Origin: Malurus cyaneus samueli
Taxonomy: Eukaryota > Chordata > Aves > Passeriformes > Maluridae
Reading direction: 5' to 3'
Assembly (NCBI GenBank): GCA_009741485.1
Contig: CM019220.1
Coordinates: forward strand, 1,165,781 to 1,229,780
Length of the DNA: 64,000 nucleotides
Shown: one piece after another, positions 32,066 to 45,022 of the stretch
Layout: every line of letters begins with the position of its first letter
How positions within the stretch are numbered: position 1 is the stretch's first letter
The notes under the pieces: generated by a model
Told to the model about the DNA's origin: nothing
Seen by the model: only the letters and a program-made list of their open reading frames with translations
Database searches by the model: none
Position numbers and translations under genes: made by a program

Positions 32066-33477
32066 TCATTCCTTGTTTGTGTTTCTGCAAATGAAAGAAC
32101 AATTGCCATCCATAATTAACTGAACTAATTTTAGGGAAAACTCCAGTCCTGTGGCTCTGGTTTATTCCTGCTTCTACCAAGGGGGTTACACTCTCTGCTT
32201 GTCTGGTTTTTAGCACTCTGCAAAATGTGAATTTTCATTTGGGGTTGGCAATACCCTCTTCTCTTTCAAATGAAGATCCATATACCAACTCTCTGCAGAA
32301 ATGAGGAATATTAACATGTCCTGCTGAATTTTGTGTGAGGAATTAAACCCAGCAGGTCTGGAATCCAATTTTTTAGCCCTGTTGGCACCTGAGGCTCAAT
32401 CTGCATCTTTGGTATTTTCATGTTCTCTTGGGTTTTTTGGATTTTGAGGTGAGAGTTGGGGTTTCTGCAGCTCAAACCAATGCTCCAACCCCTTCAGAGC
32501 CAAGGGTGGGGTTGAATGAGCAGGAAATGTGGCTGTGCCCAGGAATGAGGGAGAATGATAAATCTACAGGTCTCAAGGAAGAAATGGCTGCTGTTTGTTT
32601 GAGTGATCCTTTTAGAGGAGTTAATAAAGGCAAAAATCCCCAATTTCTGAATTCAGCTTAGGAAAATCTGTTTGGTCTGTGGAGACCAAACTCCCCATTT
32701 CTTGATGGGTCAATAACGACCCCAGAGCAGCCAGGCTGCTGCTCACTCATCTGGGTGGTGCTCCAGCATTCTTATTTTTATTTCAGTGTATCCAAATCCT
32801 CGGCACCACAGAATGCTTGGTTGGAGGACCTAAAAACTTTGGAAACAAAGTTTGGAGTTTGTTTTCAAACAGAGACATGTTTGGAACCCCAGCCATGGCT
32901 GTGGGATGGTGGAAATCTGCGAATTCCCTCCCTTGTGGCTCCCAGCAGGAGAAACGCACATCATTTGGAGAGCTGATTTTTTTTTTTTTTTGAAAAAGCT
33001 AAAATAACAATCTCCCCACGTAATCAACAACACCTCCAACCAGTCAGTTTAAGGTAATTTATCTTCGCGGGTTCGGGAGTGCTGCATTATTAAAGATGTG
33101 CATGTTCTTATCAGCCCCATTGTCTGGCAGCTAATTACCGACCGAGATTAACTCGATTTCACATTAGGATCTGTACATCAAATAAATCTGAAATTTGAAC
33201 ACGAGGTAGCTGTTGGTATATCTCAATTTAAAATCAGAGAGTGCAATGTTTTCCTCTCAGTGGCTGAAGGAAACTTTGCATGTCAAGAGCCATGGAAGCA
33301 GAGTGGGTTTTCAGCAAAACCAGAGTGAGGATTTTTGTCTTGGAAAAATTAAAAAAAAAAAAAAAAAAATGGGGGAAAGAAAAAAAAGCTTTCCTACTCT
33401 TTCCAGTTGATGCTCCATGTTGTGACAGTCATGTAAAACTGCATCTGTTACGCTGAAATCAGAACAGAAGAGAGACG

Positions 33478-33745
33478 CTTTGACGGGAGGAATCACAACA
33501 CGACTGAACAGCAGGAACGCGCAAAGCGCGGCGCGGTTCCGCTGTCAGGAGCCCCAGCCCTGGGAGAAACGAGGGATTTCAGGAGCTCCCAGCTCCACTG
33601 AATCCATCTTTCTCCCTGATGACTTTTCCCCTCGCTCCAGGCCCAACCCAGCCCTTTCCATAGGGAAAAATCTCGCGGTGACTCAAAAACGCCAAAATTT
33701 TTCCCGAGCGGAGACCTCGGGATCAGGCCCGGGAGTTTCCCGCCT
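33478..33745. promoter_or_regulatory. CpG-rich islet, copy A
   Basis: About 270 bp with undecayed CpG (33515-33545 and 33670-33735), flanked by AT-rich DNA. It contains TGACTCA at 33679-33685, an AP-1 type word, and TTTTTCCCGAGCGGAG-like sequence. An 89-codon open frame exists on the plus strand but has no recognisable domain. Copy B matches closely at 56372-56650. Confidence 0.35.
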
Positions 33746-35439
33746 GTGAAGTAGAAAATAGACTCAGATTAAGCGAGCAGACTTGTTATTTGACAGTTTA
33801 TAAAATATTTTAGTATCTTTTTGGCAGTAGCAGTTTGAATGTTGGCAAATGTACACATCGCTTGCAGTTACAAAACCTTGTAATGAGTGTTTTCCCCCGT
33901 AATAGCAGCGAGCTGAAATTTGGATAAACCACTTAGACTTGTGAACTCTGACATGCCTGGTACTGTGTCTTTGCAAAAGAATTTTGTCAAGTATCGGAGC
34001 TCCTGCTAATAGCACATCCATCTTTCTGCACGCCATAAATCTTAAGAAAATTTCTATTACTCTGCAATTTGTCTGGCTTATGCTATTTATTAGCCATTTT
34101 ATTCTGCTGCTTTAAGAGTAATGTGATGTTCATTTTATTGCTGGTTCAATAAATTGTTAATTATAATGCAGTGATTGCTGCTGACGTGATTTAAAAGCCA
34201 CATTAGCACTATAGCATTAAGTTTTAACTATTTTACCCTTCAATTCCCTGTTTATACAACAGTAAAAGGGAAATAGCCTTAGACTAATTTAAAAAATGAA
34301 GGTACTTGTATCTATTGATCACGTGACGTGCTAGAAACTTTTTTGTTTTTTTTGGTTTGTTTTTTTTTTCTAAGGTTACATTCAGGTCTCAAAAAGAAAA
34401 TGCTCCAGCTGAGCACTGTCTCCCTGTTAGCAAAAAGTGTTCTTAAAGCAAGATTAACCCCAAAGTTAAATTAACAGAATTACTTAGTTAAATTAGGACA
34501 ATTGGCCTAATAGATTAGAGGAACAAAATACCCAGATAAATCATAATCATTTTACAGTTATGTGAGCTTTTGGTGCCCATTTTGTTTAACAATGGAGCAG
34601 AAAGGAGGCTGAGATTGGAAATTGTACCGATTTTCTCCAAGAATATTGTAAATGGGATTGGGGCAAAGCTCCATTTTGCTGATTTGAAGTAAAATCTAAT
34701 TGCTGTGAGTCTAATGAGCCATCCTTGCTGAGCAAGGAGGAGAACTGACTCTGGTCAGAAGCCACACAAAATATTGGGCAGGATGGACAAAACTATGGAA
34801 TTCTGAACCTGGAGTGGCTGGGACACCTGCTGCCTCTTGGAAACATGTGTTTCCAAGATTTTGGGTGCAAATATTTCCTTTTCTTGGTTATAACTTGTTA
34901 TTTTTTTTTTTATTAATTGAGAAAAATATATTCATTGAAAAATAAGGGTAAAGCAGAACAGCTATGGAAGTGGTATACAAAGCTGTAATATTTGTATATC
35001 CACATATATTTTTTTAATAACCATAAAAATACATATGAATGGATCGAAATCTTCCGTAAACCACACACACCACCCAGGAAGGCTGAGGATTGGTGAGGAA
35101 GGGAATAGTGCACAAATCCAAGACCAAATCAGACTCTGAACTTTGTTAGGAGCAAAATTTGCTCCTTTGGTTTTCCAGAGTGGTGAGAGGCTCTGGCTGG
35201 GGCAGCAGGGTTTGGATTTGGGATGCTCAGGGATTTTGTGCTCATTCCAAGGTGAACCAGGTCCTCAGCATCCAGGAATTTTATTTTCTGAGAGTTCTGT
35301 GTTAAAGCCTTGTTTGAAACCTGCACTTTGGCAAAGGCTGTCTGGAAATGGTTTGAAAAATTCAGATCAATTTTCTCTCTACCAGCGTCAATCAGGAGAT
35401 TTTGGGGCTGCTTATGATGCTTTCAGTGAAACTCCTGGA

Positions 35440-35570
35440 ATTCATCTCAAACCCAAATTAATTAAATTACATGAGGGAATGGATAAGTGTGGGACAGCCC
35501 TGCTCTGGAGGAAGGTTGGAACTAAATGGCTTAAGGTCCCTTCCAACCCAAATTATTCTCTGTTTTCCTA
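35440..35570 (+). mobile_element. CR1: CR1 LINE 3' fragment
   Basis: 'ccctgctctggaggaaggttggaactaaatggcttaaggtcccttccaacccaaattattctctg' is a CR1 end with shortened upstream part. Confidence 0.75.
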
Positions 35571-37825
35571 CATCCTTTACCCTAAAAAGAGAAAAGGGAG
35601 GCCTGACTGATGAAAACTCCAGGAATTCACAGCCCAGAAAGCTGAGCAGATTGCAAAGAGGATAGAAAGGAAATAGTTAAAAGGTAAACTGAAAAAAATA
35701 GTCCCACAAACTGACTGAAAACTCTCCATGTAGGAAACTCTGTCAGGAGAATTAGGGAGAAGGGCTGAATTGATGAAGAAGTGCTCAAATTGTGACTTTG
35801 TAAATGCCAATTTACTGCTGGCTCTGAATAGGATGTTAAAAGTAATCCACAGAGCCATAAGAGAAAAAGAAACTTCTAATGAACTGTGAAAGCAGATGCT
35901 TTATGCTGGAGAAGCACATTCTGCAGCCTGAATATTATTATTTCTTTTTGGGGAATGCTGCAATGTGTGCAGTAATTTCAAATGGAGATGCAGGCGCAGT
36001 TTGTGCCCGAAGAGTTTGTGCTGGGAGGAATATTCCTGTTTGTGGGTGGGCCCGAGGTGGGGGTGCATCCAGCAGAAACAGATTTATAATAAATAAGTTT
36101 ATTTTTCAGGCTGGAGCAGCAGTTTAGTGTAGAAACCTCATATTGGGTCTTTTTTTACCGTAGCTCCCTTCTCCTAGAAAGGGTTGAGTCCTCAGGTGTT
36201 TGGTTTTTGTTTCTTTTTGTGTTTTTTTTTGTGAGGGTTTGGGCACCAAGATATGAATCGATGGATGTCATCCCAGATATCCTAAAACCACTCTGGGCTG
36301 GACAAAATCAGAATATTTTTCTTCCTAGAAACACTCAGGATCTCGGGTATTTGTTTTAGGAGAGGCTGAAGCAAAACAGCACTAACAGTGAATGATGTAA
36401 TGGGATCTGTACAAAAATATTAAATTAATTTTGCTCACAAGGACATTTTATCTTAAAATTTTGTAAGAAAATGTTGTCTTTACTTTTATGGTTCAAGGAT
36501 CATTAGACCATAACGAGTTTTTTGTGGGTTGCAGGAATTTAGTGCCTAATCAGTATCTAAAATAAGATAACAAATAAGGAGAACTAATTTCATGCTGACT
36601 TTATTGGTGAGCTGGTAGAATTTGAAAACCTGAGGGTCAGATAAATCCTAAATATTTTTTAAAAAAGAAGATACATTATTGAATTATCTCAGGGAGTGGA
36701 AAAAGTGAGATACAGAAATAAGTTCTGATTAATAAGACATAGGGAAATGGTGCAAAACAGATGGCAGCCCATTTGCTTATGATTATGTTTGATGTCATTA
36801 AAAACACTGGGATTTTTGTGGTAGGTGATTACAGACCAAATTACCAGCTTCACTTTTCCTAAACTTCAGCTTAATCGATAGAATTTCACATCCCATGTAG
36901 TGAGCTCCAACAAGCAGTTCCGAAGCAAATGCTGCATGGAGAGTGAAAAAAGGGATTAAAACCAAAATAAAGACATTTTTCTGATTTATCCATAAGATTC
37001 TGATTTTTTAAATACTTTTAATGTGTGCTCAACTTTTTGTCAGCATTTAAAAAAAGAGAAAAAATTGCCTCAATTTCTTGATAAAAATCCCAATGGAGGG
37101 AATGTTTGCATCTGGTTTGAGGAAGGGGAAAGAAGACAGATTATATGATGTGTATATAAAAAATGACAGAGGAAATCTAAATAAATGGCCTGTACAGAAA
37201 AAAAAATCACAATTTTTAAAAAATTAATAATGGGTGGGGAAAATAGGAAGGAAACAATGTTCAGACTGCCTGAAAAATGGAAGTGTTGGGCAAGCAGGAA
37301 AAAATCCCAAAGAAAGCAGGTTTTGAAAAGCCTGGAAAGGAAGGATGGAGAGCCTGGTCTGAAGGAGATCTGCATTAAAGTGCCATTAATTCCTCCTGGT
37401 GCCAAAACTTTGGGTGATTGCAGAGACAGAGAAGGGACAAGGTTACAGAAATGATGATGGGAGGGTTTAAAAGCTCCAGGCCTATTTTTGATTTTGCTGC
37501 AGCAGGAATTATTTGCTTTCTTCGCTCTTCTTGAGCACTGGGCATTTCTATTTCTGGAAATGCCCTGAGAACGTCATTCGAACTATTTCAAAACTCAGGG
37601 AAATTTCCTGGGTGGTTTTCAGTTTGCATTGCAGTTCCTCTCATCTCTTTCTTCCCAAACTGCTCTGATGAAAAGCAGCAGATCCTGGAGATAAATCCAC
37701 CTATAATCTTTGTGGGAATTAAGAGTTGTTTGTTCTCTGACCAAAACTACTTCATCCACAGCTTCTCATCTTCATTTTAATCCTTGGTTTAAATTAGGAC
37801 AGGGAGGAGGTTCCTTAGCAAAGAC

Positions 37826-37894
37826 TTTTTGTTTTGTTTTTTTTTTTTTTTTTTTTTGTTTGTTTTTGTTTTTTTTTGTTTGTTTTGTTTTCCC
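37826..37894. repeat. (TTTTTGTTTG)n tract, copy A
   Basis: About 65 bp of T runs punctuated by single G. Length differs from copy B at 60797-60868. Confidence 0.93.
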
Positions 37895-38347
37895 CCTCAG
37901 CACCATCTGAAATATCAGAGGAGGGGAAAATTTACTCTTCAGGCATTGAGATGCCCAGTGCCAGTTTGGTTTAGTATTTTAGTGCTATTTATTAATTCTA
38001 TTCAATTTCCATCCAGTTTTTAATTTGCCACTTGTGTGTCATATTGATAAATGTTTACTTAGCACGTGTGCTATTTGTTAAATGAAAATTGACATAAAGA
38101 GAGACCACGATGTTGTTTCCTGAAGGCTGCACTTGTTTCTAAATACTCAGTGAATTCTGGATGCCTCAAGTTTCAGGAAAAAGTGAAAAGTAGAACTGAG
38201 CACATGTCATTTACAGGTAAAAATAGGAAAATATTCTTGCGTGGTAAGAACAAAGTCAGAGTTAACAACACAAGGGGAGAGGGGAAGAGCACAAAGACTG
38301 CAGGAAACAGAGCTGGGAGGCAGCATCAGCTGTGCCCAAATCCTTCA

Positions 38348-38645
38348 TGACAGATCCTTGTCGAACTGGCTCTTTAAATCTCCACTGATGGAGTTCCCAC
38401 AATCTCCATGGGCTCTTTCTTTTTTTGTTAATATCTAATCAAAATCTCCTTCTCAGCAGTTCCAGCCTGTCCCTATTTATCCTTTTTGAAGTGGACACAC
38501 AGAGCAAATTCTTTGCCGCTACCACCCATCTGTGTACAAATTTATCACTGCTGATCCTTCCCTTTGGGTTAAACCAGCTCATTATCATCAGTTTTGTACA
38601 GATCATGTTTGCCAGCCTTTTGTTTCTCACCCCAAGAGTTAAGGC
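38348..38645 (-). mobile_element. Old, internal CR1-like LINE fragment
   Basis: Ordered weak matches to the reverse complement of the CR1 coding region: 'ttcccacaatctcc', 'atatctaatcaaaatctccttctcagcagttccagcctgtccctat', 'ccttttgtttctcacc'. Heavily diverged; assigned by order of words only. Confidence 0.45.
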
Positions 38646-39154
38646 AGGGGGAGAATTACTGGACAAAATATTATGTAAAAATATCAGCGGTGTTTGAGCT
38701 GGGTGAATGTTCAAGCCACAAAAAGTCAATATAATAATTAGAAATGAGTTCTGATATTTGGGATTGGGTTGTGTGGTTGTGCTTGTGTATTTTTGTCATT
38801 TTTTGCCATGAAAAATAGGGTTCAACATTATCGCATTCTCTGGGAAAGACTACTGGGAAATGTGAAATGGGAAAGGACTCTTTTGAAGCTGGAACAGCTT
38901 TTTGTCCTTAAATCTGTTGATTTTATCAACAAATCAATGCTGAATCACGTAGCATTGAAATGCCTTTATGGAGGTATTTTGAAATAATTCTTTTTAATTT
39001 AAACTGATTTTTCAGAATTAAAAAGGGGCTTTGGATTAGAGCTGTGTCTCTGCCTTGGAAGGGTGTAGAATGCGGACACTTTCTGCTTTTGCTACATCCT
39101 AAAGGCTTTGGAGCTTAAAATTTTTAGGATTTGATCACGTTTTATAAAAATAAA

Positions 39155-39265
39155 ACATGGATCATTGAGTAACCTGGACTGGAAGGGACCCACAAGGGTC
39201 ATGGAAGCCCAGTCCATGGACTGGACACCTCAATAATCCCCCCCTGTGCCCGAAAGTCTTGTCCA
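39155..39265 (-). mobile_element. CR1: CR1 LINE 3' fragment
   Basis: 'atcattgagtaacctggactggaagggacccacaagggtcatggaagcccagtcc' then 'ccccctgtgcccgaaagtcttgtcc' is the reverse complement of the CR1 3' end. Confidence 0.85.
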
Positions 39266-39839
39266 TGGCAGAAGTTTGTGGAAGAAAAATTGTGTTGCTC
39301 TTTCATATCTAAGATACAGACAGTGAAGTAAAAGAAAAAAACAAAACAGCAAGAAAACCACTCCAAAACCCAAAAAATCCTTGCCAAATTTTTGCATGCT
39401 TAAAGAAAAATAACAGTTGAATTATTTTCACATATATTAACCCCAGAAAGATTAATTTGTGAGGGAGAGAAAAAAGTCCTAATGAACATTTCAGTGCAAG
39501 AAAGGAAATCCATTTGATTTAGTTTTTATATGACACACAAACTTACCAGATAAGCAATTAGCTGTTGAGCTGACCTTTGAGGGATTTGCTAAAATGTTTG
39601 CATTGAAATCAGGAGTTTGTTTTGGTTTTATAATCAAAGTTCCCCGTTTTGTTCCCCATCTATTTCTGGCCATCAGTTTTCTATTTAAATTTAGGTTTTT
39701 ACTGTTATTATTGAATCTAACAATTATTTACTGCGTTTTGAACCGAGTGTCCATGTATTGGAAAAATCTAGGTTTTTAGCAAAAAATCACCTAAAGAAAA
39801 AGCTGGAAAATTCTCCCATTTATTTTTTCAAACTACAGC

Positions 39840-40290
39840 CTTCTGTCCTCAAGAAATGTTCTTCTTGATGAGGAAGCCCGCTTCTGGGACACAAAGGCCC
39901 TGAAGGACTTTCCCAGACTGGCAGGAGAGAATTTGACTCCCAACTGTGGGCAATCCCTCTCCTGATGCCAGAGGACGGTCCCCCCGCTCCCCAGTCAACA
40001 CAGCTTAAAACTGCATCCTCAAAAATTTGTTTGCTCATCACTTTAGTCTTCCTTGAGCGTGCCCAAGTCAGAAATAGCTTATCTCCTGGGACAGGATTTG
40101 CCTCATCTGACTCGTGGCGTTTGGAATGCAGAGTTCCGACTGCCCCCGGAGCAGGAGAGCGATGGGTGCCCCTAAAGCTGCCCAGAGCAGCCTCTGCTGA
40201 GGTTTCCTCTCCTCCTCCCATCTCGCTTCCAAATCCAGGAGATCCCTTGTGTTCCCGGTTTCAAAGCAGATTTGTAGACAGGTGCTGACC
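39840..40290. other. GC-richer block without recognised gene, copy A
   Basis: Base composition rises here and a 133-codon minus-strand frame runs through, but it shows no domain and its ends differ in copy B (62848-63237) because of indels. No splice-bounded match to a known protein was recognised. Confidence 0.3.
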
Positions 40291-40971
40291 CAGGCTGTAT
40301 TGACAGCTCAACACCAAGCAGAACCCAAATTTGGGGCAATGTTGTTCAATGCAGGAGGCAATGGTTTCCCACCAAAAGATGAGTTATATTCCATTTCCAG
40401 TGTTTTGTAGCAGATGATAAATAGGAACATAGGGAATAAAAGGCAGCTTTTAGCCATGAAATCCACTGAATGTGTCAATAGGCAAAGTCAGTGAAGTTTG
40501 TATTGAATATTGTTTCTGATATGGTGTAAAAGAGCTTTGGCTTGGAAGGGACCCACAAATCCAGACTGAAGCTGATGAGTACTGGTTCCAGTGCAGAAAC
40601 TTTTGGATGTGATCCTTAAGGTCTCTTTGAACTTTCTTGCCAAATTTGTGGCTGAATTTTTGTTGTTGCATTCATTAACTCTTCATCTGAGTGGCTACTG
40701 GAGTCTTTAAAGAACTTTGCAGTACTTGGCCCTGTTATTGCTCAGTGTTTGCTGGTTACCCAGTACAAAGTGTAGAGGGAGGAAAGAATCACACAATCGT
40801 TCATCAATAACTCTTAATCTGGCTCTGTAATATGTCTGTGTGTGTGATTTTTAGGGCAGCATTGCAGGCAGTGAAAGGGGTGGATCCCTTTGCCACTGCA
40901 GCCACATCACCCTCTTATTCCAGTGCCTTCAGCAGAGTCAGCTTTATCTGTTTTTCCCAATTAATGAACAT

Positions 40972-42790
40972 TTTTATCATTGTTCTTTAAAATGCAGTTT
41001 CTTCTATTGGGTGCTAAAAACAAAAGAGCAAAAGCAGGAGGATAGCCTATGAGAAGCTTGTCCAAATGTCAATGACCCTCCAGGGCAGGTCCATTTCTCA
41101 CAAATGGCTGTGTTAACACACAGCCTCACAGAACTGAGACTTAATGCTCTGCTCAAAGCCTGACAAGAGGAAAGAAATACTGGATGAGACTTCCATTGTC
41201 ATTATTTATCATTTGTAACATGCAGAAAAAGCCTGATAAAGCATCGATTGGGTGTTTGGAGGTGGCATGTTGTCACCAGTGCCACCCAAGAGGGAGGCAG
41301 GGCTGGGCTCAGCCTGGCTGGCAGCAGGGTGGAAGGTAGAGGAGGAGAGGGGAAAAGAGGGAAGAGAGATTGGGGGAACTGGGTTCCTCCTAAATCTTTA
41401 TATGACCAGGGGGAAAGTGTGTGAAGGATTGAGAGAAAAGATTTGGAGTGTTTTTGACATTAGTTGTGAGCTGTCCTGGAACAATCCCGCTCCTGTGTGG
41501 AGCAGTCTCCACTGTCCTGCCAGCAGAGCGGCTTGCCAGGCTCTGCTCCGGCTCTGGGCAGGACACTGCTGCCAGAAATACACCTCAGAGCCTCAGGAAG
41601 CAAAATTCAGGTGCTGTCTTGGTCAGAGAGACAAACAACATTTGACTGCTCTTTGCTACTTCCCTGGCAGCTGTTTCTTATTCCCTTGTGAGATGTGGCA
41701 CCAAGGTGCTCCTCTCTCAGGAAAAATCCCACTATTATAATTTTTTTCATTTACAGCTTAAATTTTCAGCTTTAAAAGAGAGGAAAGACAAAGATAATTT
41801 GGTAGATCTGATTTCTGATGCATTTTGTTCGGTGTTATGTAGCTGCATTTTTTTTCCATGGGAAATTTGATACATTACTTTAAGTTAACTACATACAAGA
41901 GAATACTAAATAAATTCACTTTATGTGCTCCCTAATTAGTTTCAGTCATGTAATCTCTTCAATACGCGAGCTGAGAAATCCCCAAGTCTACCTTGATGTA
42001 GTTAGTGTCACATACACTGATCATGTGAAATTGAATTTGAATTTACTACTAATATTTAAACACGAAAGCTGACTTGAACCGTATTTCCCCCTTGGATAGA
42101 GATGTCACCGCTCCCTGTAATGAGCAGCATTATGTTGAATACTTAAGCCAAGAACAACCAAGCTACAGGAATGGGACATTAATCCTGGAGAACGTGGAAT
42201 TTTGTGCTTTAGACAGTGCAGAGTCTTTGCATTATCCTTGTGCTTTAATACTTGAGATGATGTTTTGCAGCGTGTATTGCTCGAGCGTATTTTGTGAAGA
42301 TGGAGTGGGAATATTGAGATTTCCAGGATTCTTGGATATACGAGCAAACTGTGAGCACAAACCTACATTATTATTCTTTGTCTATCACTTCAGTTGTTGG
42401 ATTTAAATCCAACAAATTTCTGTGCAGATCCCTGACTGCCCCCAGATCTGAAGGTGTGAGTAGGCCTGCCAGTCCCATATTCCAGGACAGGAAGCTGAAG
42501 GGTTTGTGCCGCATTGCTCTTTTGCAACATTTCACATTCCTTAATTATTAAAATTAAAAGCTCGGTGTCCTTGGCCTCTCCCTCACCTGGGAGTGGATCA
42601 AGGCTTTAGGGGAGACCAGCCGGGCCACTTTCAAGACTCTGAACACATCAAAACACTTCAGGGCTCTTCTGCAGTCTTGGGGTCGCTGTGGTGGAGAGTG
42701 GGATAAGTTTGCTGATTTGCATTCATAGGAATTTTTGTTGTTGCTCATGAGCTCTCATCTGGATGAGTTTGATGAACTTTGCTTTTCAGT
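40972..42790. other. Single-copy spacer between repeat copies
   Basis: The only sequence in the right part of the window that is not doubled, since copy B's equivalent would lie past the window end. It is non-coding except for one possible exon at 42587-42668. The last about 60 bp (42729-42790) is a degraded echo of 40653-40725. Confidence 0.6.
42587..42668 (-). CDS. Possible unidentified internal exon
   Basis: On the minus strand a tgcag acceptor precedes 82 bp open in one frame, followed by the near-perfect donor CAG|gtgagg. The frame reads RALKCFDVFRVLKVARLVSP, then KALIHSQ. Alternating hydrophobic and basic residues suggest a helix. I do not recognise the protein, the upstream polypyrimidine tract is weak, and no neighbouring exon is identified, so this may be chance. 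Confidence 0.25.
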
Positions 42791-42815
42791 NNNNNNNNNN
42801 NNNNNNNNNNNNNNN
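42791..42815. other. 25-N assembly gap
   Basis: Same placeholder length as the gap at 6573. Copy B of the large repeat begins on the very next base, inside a CR1 element. Confidence 0.98.
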
Positions 42816-42925
42816 CCCACCTCCGGACAACCTCCAGGGATGGACACTCAAAATCCCTGGGCAGCCCCTTCCAGTATCTACAACCCTTTCCTTGTAGAAA
42901 TCCTTCTGGAGATGGTTTGAACAAT
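42816..42925 (-). mobile_element. CR1: CR1 LINE fragment cut by the gap
   Basis: Same element as 20612-20830 in copy A. Its 3' end is missing because of the gap, and several bases are lost ('ctacaaccctttcc' against 'ctaacaaccctttcc'). Confidence 0.85.
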
Positions 42926-43576
42926 TGCTCTGTGAATTTCTGGGTCTTGCACTGGCCAAACAGAGCTGTGTGTCCTCAGCTGGACCATTTTTGCATCCCC
43001 TCTGCCTTTTCCTTCTTCTTGAGCAGGTTTGTGCTCAGGTCACAGATCATCTACAAAGTCCCAGGAATCAATCTAGAATCAAGATTTTGTATTAAAAAAA
43101 CAAATTTTCCGCATTTTCCAGCTTGGATGATCTCTCTTTCATGGTTCCTCTAAATGAGTTTTTAACCATGTGTATAATAATTGTGAGAATGATACAGTTG
43201 CTACAATAATTTATAACAATGTTACAATAATTCCCTCATACAACATTTCTATTTTTAACTATGCCAAAGGAAGCTGAGTACGCACAGCAGACAGATTAGA
43301 TGAATATATTGTGATTGTTGATGTGTCCCATTTTTTCCTGGACTGATGAATGTTTTCCTTTCAAATATGTGAACGGGATGCATCCTGATGTTCTTCACAG
43401 TAAAGACTAAAGCCAGGAGCTTAAGGCTTTGTGAGTCAGATAAATACCCAAACAGCACAAAATGTAGTGGGAATGGGTCTTTAAAGCCCTTCAACTACAT
43501 TCTTCTGCCTGAAGAATTTCACCAGAAACCAGTAATTCTGCCAGATAGGAATAATTCTTAGGTTCAATACAAAGAT

Positions 43577-43970
43577 TTCCTTTTTCCTTTCCTTTCCTTT
43601 CCTTTCTTTCCTTTTCCTTTCTCCTTTCCTTCCTTTCCTTTTCCTTTTCCTCTTTCCTCCTTTTCTTCCTTTCCTTTCCTTTCCTTTCCTTTCCTTTCCT
43701 CTTTCCTTTCTTTTCCTTTCCTTTCCTTTCCTTCTTTCCTTTCCTTTCCTTTTCCTTTTCCTTTCCTTTCCTTTCCTTCCCCTTTCCTTTCCTTTCCTTC
43801 CTTTCCCCCTTCTCTTTCTCTCCTTTCTTCCTTTCCCCTTTCCCCTTTTCCTTTCTCCTTTTCCCTTTTTTTCCTTTCCCCCTTTTACTTTTTTCCCCTT
43901 TTGTTCCTTTCTCCTCTTTCCCCTTTCCCTTCCCATTTCCCTCTCCCTTCCACCTCTTTCCTTTGAATCT
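43577..43970. repeat. Polypyrimidine tract, copy B
   Basis: About 390 bp, nearly 100 bp longer and less regular than the tract in copy A. A 151-codon Lys/Gly/Arg/Glu frame on the minus strand is a repeat artefact. Confidence 0.96.
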
Positions 43971-44035
43971 TTACTTTTCTCTGATCACAAAACACAGTTT
44001 TATTTCCAGTTTCCCTGCACCACTGCCCTACCCCA

Positions 44036-44340
44036 TCCCTTTCACGCCAAACTCTTCCCGCCTCGGGTCCGGCTCCGCTCCCGTTTCCCCCGCGTGAGCC
44101 AAGGATGATTTCCCGTCCTCTGTGTGAGGTCACAGGGATTCTGAGCGCTTCTGATCTGTTAATGCCATTCTCCAGCTCACTGGAGCCTCTCCACCAGCAG
44201 CTAGGATGTGTAAGTGACACGGTGGCACTGCAGGAAGGCCACTGCTGACCCCGCTCTCGGTGGCTCCTCCGCGATACCTTTGGGCAAAGCCGCTCAACCG
44301 CGGCGCAAACAACTCGCTCCAAGACTGGGGCGCTCACTGT
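44036..44340. promoter_or_regulatory. CpG-rich islet, copy B
   Basis: Counterpart of 21838-22150 with extra bases (CCCCGCTCTCGG against CCCGCTCTCG) and scattered substitutions. Confidence 0.3.
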
Positions 44341-44799
44341 TTGCTGCATAATCCTCTCTAATGCTCTATTTTTCCTTCCCTGAGAAAAAGATTAAAGAAG
44401 AGAATTACATTGGAACTGGTGGAGGCATGATCCATGCTCCCTTGATTATATGGAAACATTAAAATATCATCAGCATGTTAATTTTATCAACCGAACTGGA
44501 TGAGATTTATTCCTCTCTCTTATCTATTGCATTAGGCTGGAAATACAATTTATTCTGATGGTGGGAATGTCAGACAGAGACACCAAAAACATCTGGACAT
44601 CTTAATACGAGACAAATTTTCTAGGATGTACATTGACCCTTTAAAATTAATTCTGCTAATAAAGAGGCAGGAATTTCATGGCCTATTCATCTTTCCAAAT
44701 CCAGCCCCAGCTCTTTGTTGGGGAAAACCAGGTAGAGGCAATGAAGGTTCCTTTGAGGACTTGTGGTTCATGTGTGTTGTGTATTTGAGAATCAAATAC

Positions 44800-45022
44800 A
44801 ATAATTAGTTAAACATAAAATAAATAGAAATACAATCAATAATTAATTAAATAAAATATAGTATAAATAGAAATACAATATAAATACAAGTATTACAAGT
44901 AAAAATACAGTATATACATATAAAATAAATATACATATAAATAATAAAAATAAAAATTAAACATAAATTAAAAAAATTAAAATAAAATAAAAATATAAAA
45001 ATAAATATAAATATAAAGCACA
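44800..45022. repeat. AT-rich low-complexity tract, copy B
   Basis: Counterpart of 22600-22830, differing by many small indels. Confidence 0.9.

Larger units (their letters stand above)
20710..40971 (+). repeat. Large direct repeat, copy A (about 20.3 kb)
   Basis: Colinear and same-strand with 42816-64000. The offset is about 2106 at the start, 2181 across 24720-25870, about 4459 after 26329, about 22935 at 35879 and about 23050 near 40450. Differences are mostly single-base indels, plus a few clustered substitutions and four larger differences listed separately. There is a single N at about 23208 that copy B resolves as G. Only intergenic sequence and CR1 pieces lie inside. It may be the second haplotype of the same locus or a very recent duplication. 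Confidence 0.97.

Noticed and set aside
31726..32109. Lys/Gln/Thr/Asn-rich frame resembling a prion-like domain
   Set aside because: Produced by the T/G-rich low-complexity tract; length and frame change in copy B.
39820..40221. 133-codon minus-strand frame in a GC-richer block
   Set aside because: No domain, no splice signals tying it to other exons, and its frame and ends shift in copy B (62848-63237).
43481..43936. 151-codon Lys/Gly/Glu/Arg-rich frame (and the matching frames at 21393-21783)
   Set aside because: Translation of the polypurine strand of the (CCTTT)n tract; low-complexity artefact.
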